Origin: Nemertoderma westbladi | Taxonomy: Eukaryota; Xenacoelomorpha; Nemertodermatida; Nemertodermatidae | Assembly (NCBI GenBank): GCA_032718475.1 | Contig: JAUCBJ010003241.1 | Location: 1-38,463, forward strand | Reading direction: 5' to 3' | Length of the DNA: 38,463 bases | Shown here: piece after piece, positions 1-9,887 of the stretch | Layout: every line of letters starts with the position of its first letter | How positions within the stretch are numbered: the stretch's first letter is position 1 | Notes under the pieces: model-generated | Databases searched by the model: none | Told to the model about the DNA's origin: nothing | Seen by the model: the letters and a program-made list of their open reading frames with translations, nothing else | Made by a program: the position numbers and the translations under genes

Positions 1-2281
1 TCTCAGCCCTTTTCTATCTGTTTTACTATGGTTTCACTACGGTGAACAAACTCAGGGACAGGATGGCCGGCTAGAGATCGGGCCGCAGCAATGAACGGGA
101 ACATCACGGGAATGTAGACGAGAGACGACCCGCAATACCATTTAGAGTTATTCGCCCATCGCCTGAAAGGTTAGACAGCGTTCGATCCTTGCTACCTAAG
201 TGTAAGACCAAAAGATCAAAGGTAGACGTAGTGACACGCTGCAAGCCTAAAATTACATCATAGGGACTGTACTGTCTTGATTCAGGGAAAACCGCAGTAG
301 ACCTTCATATTCCTACGGGGGGGGGAGAGGGAGAGAGAGCAGATACTAGTACGCAGATAGGACGTAGGCACACCGGCACGAAGGCATACACATTGGTTAG
401 GGTGCAGCAAACTGTACGCCTAACTCTTGCTAAGTGCAGGTGTGTGTGCGACTATTTGCCGTACGACGGTGTCCATTGCATCAGAACTTGTAGGCTAGGG
501 GGGTTGCTGTGTTTTCACCTGAATTGGGATTGTACCGTTCAGGCGGTAGGGCAGTTTACAGCTAGGCGCAAATAAATTGAGGCTATCAGGGATATACTAA
601 CATCTACCGTGTCCCCGCCAACGCCCTAATAGGAAGTTACCCGGACTACCTGGGTGACTAAGATTCTAGATAGGAGCCAGGATAGCTATTAGTACCCGTA
701 CGCCTACAGTAGTAAACTAACACATCTCTTCTTAGTATCAGGGACCTGGTACCTAAAATTGCCGAATTCTGGGCGTAGTATTAACCTTATGCCTGAATTT
801 GAGTCCTGGAAATACGCAAGAGGGGAAGGAACCTTATCATTCGTGAGTATTGGACCTACAAGTTATAAAATTAGAATATTCGTAAAATACACACCGTACC
901 CAGTAATTATATATGTGAAGGAGCAAAACTGCTTTGACCGTTCAGAATTAACACACGCGCGTTAGAAATTATTTACACCTCAAATATATAAAATTAACTT
1001 TCGTCCTTACTGCACTTTGCTCGCTAGTTAGACATCTCCAAATCTGCTCTATACCTAGCTAGCGTCCCTTTGCCCAACCATATAAATCACACCGCGGGCC
1101 AAAGTATACGAGCCCCTTAGTCCGTCAGTGAGTCAGCCTGATTTTAGGATTCGCTGCGCGGGATTTTTGTTTTATCGAAGTTTGTCTGCTCGTAGACTGT
1201 TTTCTGCCTCACCGGTTAAAAGAGATCGATACTGCAATATATTCGCTTACTTAGAGTTTACTGTTTTGGTGAGAAGGTCGGATTTATGATTTGATTTACA
1301 AACTTTACAGTAGGATATTGCAGGTATTGTTACCGTCTCTTCCGATAGTAGGAATAGACGTATCTCTCCAAATAAATTGCATAAATTAATATGAATATCA
1401 TCTTAAATTAATATTAATTTTCCTAAACGATACAATATTTAATTTATTAATTGAGTTTTCAGAACGCCGTTGAAGGTGGTTCATCACTCCCACCTACATA
1501 TCTTCCCAACAGACATAATCTCCTTTCCTCTGTGCAGAAACAAACTCGGGCCAAAACTCGGGGGGTGCATCATTCACAATGTACTTCCAAGGTTTATGGT
1601 CTATGGGAGGTCTGACTGACGCGTAAGCTAGGACTACAGTAGTCGATACAGATTATACCGCTTATACTGTATGTGTATTAATAAACAAATGACTTCCTTG
1701 CCAACTGATAGCTAACACAATACACATACGTTGAGACACATACGTTAAATAATAGTACACGGATTATAGACAGACATGGTTTAAAAGAAAACGTTTTAAA
1801 AATCAATTTCTATAAAACATAAAATAATGATAAGTAGGTCTATCCATATCTACTGGGCCTATCAATATTAATGTAGTTCAACTGTGTAACAGAGGCCTGT
1901 ATTGTATTATACAACTGACACAGCTGTTCACATAATATGTTACCACAAAACGTAAATGGGTACTGTAGTTACATATCCTCAACCATTCAACGTTATATTT
2001 TATTTTATAACTTGCATATAGCTGTTGACATATTGTACCCTCATAACTTTATTATCATTGTCCTGGATAATTATTTGTTGGTCTCTCAGGTTCTTTGCGT
2101 TTAGCTCGAATCTTGTAAACAACGTCAAACTAACTGAATTCTTGCAACAAAGACCCCACTTGGGGCGCACACGCAAGTAAGGGGCCAAGACACCCACATT
2201 TTATATTAGATTTGTCGAACCATAATTAATATTTAAATTTGAAAATGGTTAAAGTCATACAAGGACACAAAAATAAATATT
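1..2281. other. Unassigned 5' region, no supported gene
   Basis: I see no recognisable protein domain, RNA gene or intact transposon here. The open frames are short (60-70 codons), lack family motifs and look like chance. The first 1 kb is less AT-rich than what follows. A TATAAAT sequence lies at 1081-1087, and a TGAGTCAGC (AP-1-like) sequence lies about 45 bases downstream at 1129-1137, so a promoter or an old LTR is conceivable, but nothing downstream confirms it. From about 1350 the sequence is strongly AT-rich. Confidence 0.5.
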
Positions 2282-2370
2282 TAAGTGGTGGCAAAAAGTA
2301 TACTTTTTTGTCGAGCGTAGCGAAACAAATAAGAAAGCAAGACAAAAATGTTACTTTTTGTCACCACTTA
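2282..2370. repeat. Foldback hairpin / MITE-like inverted repeat
   Basis: An imperfect inverted repeat: TAAGTGGTGGCAAAAAGTA near 2282 is answered by TACTTTTTGTCACCACTTA near 2352-2370, and an inner TTTTTTGTC/GACAAAAA pair extends the stem. The stem is about 30 bp with a loop of about 28 nt. The size suits a tiny foldback element or MITE remnant. A precursor-microRNA-like hairpin is possible in geometry, but there is no evidence of expression. No clear target-site duplication was identified. Confidence 0.6.
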
Positions 2371-3060
2371 CTGTATGTCGATATTAAATAGTCACATATA
2401 AAAAGTCACTGTCTAAAAAAATAAATATCGTCCATCTAAGGTTCTTCCATAATGATAATAATACCGGTAAATAAAGCGAAATAGCAAAATAGGTAATATA
2501 GGCCCTATGATATTATAATATTCTAGAATATTAAATAACCTGTGGATACCACCGCGCTATCTATTTAAATGTAACATTATTATTAATGTCATTGAAATTA
2601 CATTGAAATTTTATTCGAACATTACTATTTTTGTTGTGAAAAAAAGTGTTCGTTTTTTTGTCAAACTTGTTAAGGACTTTGACAAGAAAAGTGACTTAAA
2701 ACTAATAAAGTATATGTACACAAAATGTCTGCATATTATTATAATATACAATCATAATATTATAAAGAGTTTGAGACTTATCTTATGGGGTGGGGGGGGG
2801 GGGGGGGGGGGGGGGGGGGGGCTTAGGATTAATTTTAGAATTCCAATTTAAGTACTGTACTCCCCTGTCTATGAAATAACTGAACCAAATGCAGCGACCA
2901 AAGTAATGTTTTTAAAGTAATTATTTTAATTAATTTAAATCGACAATAACAATCGAATCTGAGTTAGAGTAACACATAGTGAGTGGAAGCAACCACTAAC
3001 TCCAGATACAGAAGTTGCCTTATAACCGTTCCCATAGAAATATAAAATCAATAAACAGTA
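2371..3060. other. AT-rich spacer with a 30-base poly(G) tract
   Basis: No gene is seen. The stretch is AT-rich and contains an uninterrupted run of 30 G at 2792-2821, preceded by GGGGT. An open frame of about 80 codons crosses the G-run as poly-glycine and is not credible as a protein. The G-run could form a G-quadruplex and is also a typical place for assembly or slippage error. Confidence 0.6.
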
Positions 3061-3064
3061 GCAA

Positions 3065-3143
3065 CCAATGAGAGGTAATGCGGTTTCCCGTATATAAGAG
3101 GTCAGCTAACCGCAGCTTGTTTTCTTAATCAATATCTACAAAC
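3065..3143 (+). promoter_or_regulatory. Candidate RNA polymerase II promoter (CCAAT box, TATA box)
   Basis: CCAAT at 3065-3069 is followed by TATATAAG at 3091-3098, the usual order and spacing. Transcription would begin near 3120, leaving a short leader before the ATG at 3144. A perfect CRE palindrome, TGACGTCA, sits at 3148-3155, immediately after that ATG. The cluster is better organised than expected by chance in this AT-rich context. It could also be a relic of a transposon or a duplicated gene 5' end. Confidence 0.4.
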
Positions 3144-3239
3144 ATGGTGACGTCACCACCACTAGATAGTAAGCAGTTGATATACGGCGTCATGACACAG
3201 CTGTGCAGGAAAATAATTGAAGCAAGATACTGCGACTAA
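3144..3239 (+). CDS. Possible small ORF (31 codons) or first exon
   Basis: ATG at 3144 opens a 31-codon frame ending at TAA 3237-3239. The product starts MVTSPPLDSKQL and has no recognised domain. The only reason to list it is position: it lies about 25 bases below the predicted start of a CCAAT/TATA promoter. GTAAGC at 3169-3174 resembles a 5' splice site, so the real coding part could be only the first 8 codons spliced to an exon elsewhere. No matching plus-strand exon was found downstream. It could equally be noise. Confidence 0.2.
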   Translation: MVTSPPLDSKQLIYGVMTQLCRKIIEARYCD

Positions 3240-3329
3240 GAGCACAATCCCTTTAAATTCCCGCTAAATGTCTGAACGTTTAATTCCAGATTAACATCGC
3301 TGTCGCTCGGTAAATAGAATGCCTCGAGA

Positions 3330-4065
3330 ATAACGGACGGGACGGGACGGGGCGGGACGGGACGGGACGGGGCGGGACGGGACGGGGCGGGACGGGACGG
3401 GACGGGACGGGACGGGACGGGACGGGGAGGGGGGGCGGGACGGGACGGGGCGGGACGGGGCGGGACGGGACGGGGCGGGACGGGACGGGGCGGGACGGGA
3501 CGGGACGGGACGGGACGGGACGGGACGGGACAGGACGGGACGGGACGGGATGGGGGGGGGGGGGCGGGACGGGTCGGGACGGGACGGGACGGGAAGGGGC
3601 GGGACGGGACGGGACGGGACGGGAAGGGGCGGGACGGGACGGGAAGGGGCGGGACGGGACGGGACGGGCGGGCGGGACGGGACGGGACGGGACGGGACGG
3701 GATGGCGGGACGGGACGGGATGGGGGGGGGGGGGCGGGACGGGACGGGACAGGACGGGACGGGATGGGGGGGGGGGCGGGACGGGTCGGGACGGGACGGG
3801 ACGGGAAGGGGCGGACGGACGGGACGGGACGGGACGGGACGGGAAGGGGCGGGACGGGACGGGAAGGGGCGGGACGGGACGGGACGGGGCGGGACGGGAC
3901 GGGACGGGACGGGACGGGACGGGACGGGACGGGACGGGACGGGACGGGACGGGACGGGACGGGACGGGACGGGACGGGACGGGATGGCGGGACGGGACGG
4001 GATGGGGGGGGGGGGCGGGACGGGACGGGACGGGACGGGACGGGACGGGACGGGACGGGTTGTCT
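3330..4065 (+). repeat. (ACGGG)n pentanucleotide satellite
   Basis: About 735 bases of nearly pure ACGGG repeats, interrupted by GGGGC, GGGAAGGGGC and four G-runs of roughly 8-13 bases (near 3551, 3721, 3766 and 4003). Some interruptions recur in the same order; for example, GATGGCGGGACGGGACGGG appears near 3702 and again near 3982, so blocks of about 280 bases have been duplicated. Each unit supplies a G3 run with a two-base loop, the classic G-quadruplex pattern, on the plus strand. All six frames are largely open because the unit carries no stop, giving false proline- or glycine-rich ORFs. Confidence 0.95.
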
Positions 4066-4630
4066 CGAAAATAAGAAATTAAAGTTGATATTATAGTTAA
4101 ACAATAATTTAATGTTTAATGTTTGAAATTATACAAAACACCAAAACGGGATAAAATTGCACTTAACGGGTAGAAGGGGGGTGTGGGGGGGATAAACAAA
4201 CATAATGTACTTTATGTCCCTTTAGTTAAACTCAAACATTAGCAATTATTGATGACGAAAAAGCAAGGTGTGTTTTACAATTTTGTTTATTAGTTCTCTT
4301 GTATTACATAAACTGGTAGACTGATTACTAAAAACTAAAATAAACTAAAAATTTCGCGATTCTAAAACTTTCTGAATATTCTAGACACTTTTTGTTAAAT
4401 GAAATTTTCATTAACAACTTAAAAATCCTTGATCATGTTTTGAAACGAAATATTTCGCCAATAATAGATCGTCGAAATGAGCAGGAAGAACATGTGTTTG
4501 CCCCCCCCCCCCCCACACCCCTCCGTCCCAACAAAATATACTTAAAAGTAGATTAAACAAACTCAACAACAACACAGGGAACCGACAGTACAAATATCGC
4601 TTAACGCGAGAAGAAAAGGAAGTTTTACGA
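4066..4630 (-). other. Probable 3' UTR and downstream flank of the SETDB1 homologue
   Basis: No independent gene is seen. On the minus strand this lies directly after the SETDB1 stop. It contains a run of 14 C on the plus strand at 4501-4514 (G on the transcript side). AATAAA on the minus strand (plus-strand TTTATT, 4286-4291) could be the polyadenylation signal about 340 bases below the stop codon. The mRNA end itself cannot be placed. Confidence 0.45.
4286..4291 (-). terminator. Candidate polyadenylation signal AATAAA
   Basis: The minus strand reads AATAAA here, about 340 bases after the SETDB1 stop, in AT-rich sequence. The hexamer is common by chance in such DNA and no GU-rich downstream element was confirmed. 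Confidence 0.3.
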
Positions 4631-6654
4631 TTAATAAAGACGACCTCGACATGTCTTAGCCTCGCAACGGCAGTGCATAATCTTATTGTCAACCGACCCG
4701 ATCTCATACCCGTAATCCCAAGTGAGTTCCTCCCCAGCCTTTATGTTATCCAAAGCGAAAAAGGAGATCCAATGCAACCTGAGATCGTGGGTGTCCACGT
4801 AGACACTCTGAACGAAGCAGTTAGGGGCGCACGAGTGGTTGAGATAGCGGCCGACGTTGCCCAACGACTTGGCGTCCATTATGTACATGGTGTTCCCTTC
4901 CCCGAACATACTCCGGGTCGAGGAGTGCTGCGGGGGGCCGGTCACGGAAAGACCTCCCGGACGCGGCGTCCGGTTGGTCATCGTCTTGCGCGCCCGGTTG
5001 CGGGGACGGCTGCTGGGCGAGGGCGCCTCCTTAGCGACGCCGCCGGTAACGCTAGTAACCGTCATCGCGCCACCGTTGGCGCCGGTTTTATTTTCCGACG
5101 CATTATCGTCGGACGTATAGTCGGACTGTCGGACACCCACGAGTTTTCGCATATGTCGCGTAACTGCGGCGTCCTGATTGTCCGTGTCGCTCCCTTTTAC
5201 AACCTCCATCTCCAACTCCTCCACCGACGAGTCGCCTCCCGACTCCTCCCTCGACGTACTAGAGGGAACGTCCTCGTCGGATGACTCCGCTAAACTCTCA
5301 CACTCCGCCCCGCTGTCCATCTCCCCGTCCGACTCCAGTTTAGCGCGCTCCACCACCTCGATATGATCCAACTCCGCCAGGTAATCATCCCCGAAGATGT
5401 TCCCATCCGCGTTCGCGACTTCCTCCGTGGTGATCTGCCCCACGTAGAGACACAGGAAACCCCCCTGAGGCACGTCGTCCAGACAACGGATACCCCACCC
5501 GCGGCGCTGCGTCTTAAACACCTCGATCCGATGTAGAATCCCGTTCTGTACGACGCGGTTGTGACACGCCTTCACGATGCCCCCGGCCTCGGTATCCTCC
5601 ACGTAGTCCGCAGCGCATGCGCAGTTAACGTTGCACTCGTAGATACCGGTAGGCGCCGGGGTTAGAAGACGATGGTGCTGGTAGCCTGCCTTCTGGTTGG
5701 CGCGGCCGCCTTTGCGACAACGCGACGCAGCTATCGTGCTCTGAATGCACTCGCACTTGGAGCGGTCGCGACACCCGTCTGTGCAGGAGCAACCAGCGAG
5801 AAACTCCGGGTTATCGTTTATCTTGAAGCCGAGTGGGTAGCGCTTAGCGATGTACTTGATGTACGGGGGGTAATTGTTGTCGTACTCGTTCGAGCAACGT
5901 ATAGGGATGCGTTCGGTTCCGTTGGAGAGGTCGTGAATAACGAACTTGCGAGCGCGGGAGTGGTACTCGCGGGATACCGAGATCTCCGACTCGAAGGAGA
6001 AGTGATCGATCGAGAGGAGGTCGGTGGCCCGTACTAGCACGATGTAACGGTCCACCTCGAACATGGAGCGCAGCGTGCGGGCGCAGGGCGCGCGGTAGCT
6101 GATCACCTGCCGGGCCGTGTTCCCGGAAGACGACGTGATCCGATGCCAACCGCGGTCTATAGGGAGCAGCAACGGGTTTCTCGCTTCCTTGGGGTCGGTG
6201 TCCCGAGCCACCGGGGTCCAACTACCGCGGCACTCCGGGCCGCACTCGTGCGGGATGTATTTTTTTAGGAGCGCCGGCGGTTTAGTCTCTATCGGTCGCG
6301 GTTGCGGAAGTCGACGCGATTCGTCCGGTCGCGGCGTCGTTTTACCGGAAGAGTCGCCGCTCCCGCGTCGCAGTATGGTGGGAGCGGGTTTCGGAGCGAG
6401 TCGCGGGGTCGCCAACCGTTCCGACTGTTTGGGTCGGACTACGGCGTTGACCCGCTGCTCCAACGCCGGTCTGCTCGCCGGCGGGGGGACGGCGGGTTTA
6501 CTCCGGGGCGGGACCTGATCCGGGTTGTGTTTGGATCTGTAAACGGCGTCCAACCGGGATGATCCCCGGTATATCCACTCCTGGGTTCCGTCTGCAAACT
6601 TCATCTGAACCAGCGATGCGTCTATCTCAACAACTTCAGCCACCAACCACTCAC
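4631..6654 (-). CDS. SETDB1: SETDB1/eggless-type histone H3-K9 methyltransferase, terminal exon
   Basis: Known role of the family: nuclear lysine methyltransferase making H3K9me3 on repeats and silenced genes. Seen here, numbering from the TTG at 6646: end of a Tudor domain (about 1-40, with EWIYRGSSRLD), a proline/arginine-rich linker, an MBD (about 155-225), a cysteine-rich pre-SET (about 285-365), then a bifurcated SET. The first SET half is about 370-430 (RRGWGIRCLDD), an acidic insert of about 150 residues follows, and the second half (about 585-650) has NHSC and WDYGYE. A complete CxCxxxxC post-SET ends the protein. The Tudor remnant favours SETDB1 over SETDB2. The frame runs upstream into TTTACAG at a 3' splice site (exon starts at 6654), so earlier exons encoding the rest of the Tudor region are missing. 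The SET insert is shorter than the mammalian one. The exon is markedly GC- and CpG-rich compared with its surroundings. Confidence 0.93.
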
Positions 6655-7085
6655 CTGTAAATATAAATAGACTTCATTAATATTTCAGTCGCCTGTTGAG
6701 TGTTAACATTTAGCGCACCTTGTGCCTTGGTTTGGCTCGAATAAATATGTCGTCTCCACCACCCCGCCAATTAACAATTTTAATTACAAATTAAGGTAAA
6801 GTTGCAGGTTCTAGGGGCACGTTACTCTAATCAAAACAATCAACGAAAGCCAATAGAAAAGGTTACAGTTCCATTTTTGAGGTGATAATTGAACAAAAAA
6901 CAAAACCCTAGGGGAAAAATGTTCCAATTTGAAATCAACGTTGGATAATAAAGAAGCCGAACCGAAGAATATTAAGAGGACCATGATGAAGTTCAAAATA
7001 AACTTAAAGGATAACTGGATAATTAATGAAAAATAAAATTCGAAGTGATACCGGTACTACTTAATAATATGAAATATTTCCTCCC
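6655..7085 (-). other. Intron upstream of the SETDB1 exon
   Basis: The minus strand reads a pyrimidine-biased tract ending TTTACAG at 6661-6655, immediately before the SETDB1 coding exon. Beyond that the sequence is AT-rich and has no recognisable exon. The 5' end of the intron was not found, so its length is unknown; it may extend through the repeats that follow. Confidence 0.6.
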
Positions 7086-7265
7086 CATTCCGGTTTTAAC
7101 AAAGGAGTTCCTGGCTAGAAATTTGAGTGCCCGGTTACATTTTGGAGTTCTCGGTTACGATTCTGTGTTCCAGTTATGAATCAATGTGTCCAGTAGCGAA
7201 TCTGAGCACCCGGTTAAGAATAATAATTTCTGGTCACAAATATGAGGACCTGGTTACGAATTGTA
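7086..7265. repeat. Decayed 20-bp tandem minisatellite (about 9 units)
   Basis: Nine consecutive 20-base blocks share a loose pattern around CCCGGTTACGAAT (for example GTGCCCGGTTACATTTTGGA followed by GTTCTCGGTTACGATTCTGT). The spacing holds at almost exactly 20 bases although single units differ at many positions. This is an old tandem array with base substitutions but very few indels. No coding meaning is apparent. Confidence 0.65.
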
Positions 7266-8834
7266 CTTACTAACAGAAAAAAAACGCTGATACAGAAACA
7301 GAACTGAAAATGTTTGATGAACATACCAAAAAATAATTAAGCGAACACTGTAAGTAGACACTCCGCGCTGAATTATAATATCTAATAGGTTATCGTGGTT
7401 AATTCTGGCAAAGGCTTTAAAGGTTAAAAACATAGTTGATTGTAACTATTAATTTTTATAAAACATATCTTAAAAAATATATACACATTTATATATCAGT
7501 ACGTTGTTTTTCTTTTAAAAACCGATGTAGAGATTACAGATTAAATTTTAAGAATAATTTCTTTCAATCAGTTTCGATATTACACATGCGAGGGCTAGTT
7601 GTCTATAATTTGCTTTGCAATTAATTTTTGCTGTTTTATCTTTTAATGTAAGCGGATCCAATTCACTGCACTACCCAGCGGAAAATGGGGAAAGTGGCTT
7701 TTTACCACTTATAGTTGGCTAGGTGAAATTAGCAATATGATGTCACCTAACAACCAACGAGGGCAATTACGCATTGCCAGCCACAAGGAAAGATGAGAGG
7801 CTACAGGCCATCTCAGGGGGACGAAGGGAGCTAGCACGTGGGTACAAGGGAACATGGAGTGCCAAGGGAACATGGAGTGCCAAGGGAAGGAAGGATAGGT
7901 TAGCCAATGATGGGGCAGAACGCCATCTGATTGGGATGCATCCATTGACCAGGCCACGTAGCAAATAGCAATATTCCATATGTGTTAGTAATATAACCGT
8001 TGCATTTATTACCTGTAGTTCAGTTGGTTTGTGTAGAGCTGTGGAAGCAAGTCAGTTTAGACCATCATCGTCATTAACCGTGCTATTATTGTATTCTTAC
8101 TGTGCTATTATTGTATTCTGACATTACGAACAACTGCCACTAAAAACTAGTTATTTTATCGGCCTCCAGCCTTTCATATACCACAAGCCTTTCAGCAGCC
8201 AGCGGACGCGGCGACGCGTATTACCCAAAAGCAAACACATCGGTCGGGATTCCCTCGCCAACTCGGGGATCCCGTCACATTTAAGACTTGAATTAATATA
8301 ACATAAAGAACTTGGTAAAAAACCATGGACCAAAAAAAAACTAAAAAAAGAGCCGTGATAGAATATTGCCCAACCCAAACTATTAAAATCTCTAAATTTG
8401 AGATCAGAGAAACATGACTTAGTTGGGAGTTGATTACGCGTTTAAAGAGTTTACTGAATACAGGTGATATTGATATGGGTCTGTAATTATTCTTATCGGT
8501 AGGAATGCCGGATTTAAAAACTGGGTTAATTTTAGCTGATTTTAGTGTGGAGTGGATGAACCGGTTTTCATGGATATATTGATTATGTAGTCATTACGGG
8601 GAAGCTGTCGCTATTGAGATATAGTATGTTGTATATAGTTTCAGTATTAGAGGTTTATATTTATATTGGAGGTTTTGTGGTTTATATATAAAGGGTTTCT
8701 GTTTCTAGTAGGTATATATGTCTTTTAAATGGGCAACATCTCAAGTCCCCCAACCTTCTATTTTACTCCCATCGTTGCCACAGTTGGTAATTGGTTTTAA
8801 AGGTTTCAAATTTTAAAATTTATTTTAAGGCCGA
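7266..8834. other. Unassigned intergenic or intronic sequence
   Basis: No supported gene. There are a few small duplications, such as a repeated GGGAACATGGAGTGCCAA at about 7848-7882 and GTGCTATTATTGTATTCT repeated near 8080-8118. The open frames are short, overlap on both strands and show no conserved motif. Confidence 0.5.
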
Positions 8835-8948
8835 CGTCCGTCCGTCCGTCCGTCCGTCCGTCCGTCCGTCCGTCCGTCCGTCCGTCCGTCCGTCCGTCCG
8901 TCCGTCCGTCCGTCCGTCCGTCCGTCCGTCCGTCCGTCCGTCCGTCCG
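8835..8948. repeat. (CCGT)n tetranucleotide microsatellite
   Basis: About 28 perfect copies of CCGT run without interruption inside AT-rich sequence. An apparent ORF reading DGRT repeats on the minus strand is a by-product of the repeat. Confidence 0.97.
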
Positions 8949-9887
8949 ATAACCTTTGAAGATTGAAGATTATAACCATTTTCAACCCAATTTTGTATGG
9001 GCATACTAGAGAATAAGTTCCAATATTTTTGAAAGTTATGGACAAATACCTCTCGAATTTTTGACTCCAGATCAAATCGAACTTGTTTCGAACTTGCTCA
9101 AGTTTGCGTGCTGCGCGACGACCCACGGACGTGTATATTATACTGTACATACTAAAGATGCGTCATTTTCATTTATGATTGATTATGTTATCGTTATAAT
9201 GCTTAATATATTAATTTGAATTAATTTATTTTATTTTATTTAATTATTAATTTGAATTAGTTTACATTATTTATTTAGTACGCTGGTGTGGTGGGTACAT
9301 TTGCATGTATATTTCACTTAGTAGTTACAAGAGAATTGGAAGTAAAAAATTTATTCAATTTGATGAAAATTGTATTGTTGTCACCCAAATATGAAATATC
9401 AAATAATCTAGATAACAACTTTCTGTAAGCATGATATAAACATGAACCAAGTATGCTACCTATGTAATTACAAGTATTGTAAGTACAAAATCTAAACATG
9501 CGCACTAATATTCCAAAACTATAATTATCACTCCAGTGAAATAATATATAATATAAATGCTTTTTTTTAACCATTAAAACTAGTTTGTTGTATTTATATC
9601 CAGTTAATTGAAATTGATAAATTTATTTCCATCATATGGTAAAATTTGTTATACATTTAAAAATAAGCCAAAATATTTGTTACTATGAAACGCACAAGAC
9701 AAACATAATAGCCCGATAATAACTGAGTAAAACTATACTTCTATTTACATACAAAATATGAGGGATGATAAAATAACCTACCGTACTGTAATTATAAAAA
9801 AAACACTAAAATTATACATGGGAACAGGAAGAGAAAACAGTATCGCACAGGATGGAATTATACACATAGGATTTTAGCACTGTCAAA
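8949..9887. other. Unassigned AT-rich sequence
   Basis: No gene, RNA or clear transposon end is seen. The stretch is AT-rich, with TTTATTT/TAATT-type low-complexity sequence near 9200-9260. Confidence 0.5.

Noticed and set aside
1081-1140. Promoter or LTR from the TATAAAT and TGAGTCAGC sequences
   Set aside because: No coding region, primer-binding site or repeated LTR partner could be found, and TATAAAT is common in AT-rich DNA.
3280-4104. Proline/arginine-rich and glycine/aspartate-rich ORFs across the ACGGG array
   Set aside because: All frames are open because ACGGG multiples contain no stop codon; overlapping ORFs on both strands are a sequence-composition effect.
4673-6562. Several plus-strand ORFs of 60-200 codons opposite SETDB1
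   Set aside because: They are antisense shadows of a GC-rich coding exon; the minus-strand frame carries all domain motifs.
7709-7979. Overlapping 60-80-codon ORFs on both strands near 7.8 kb
   Set aside because: They run over a small tandem duplication and contain no recognisable motif.
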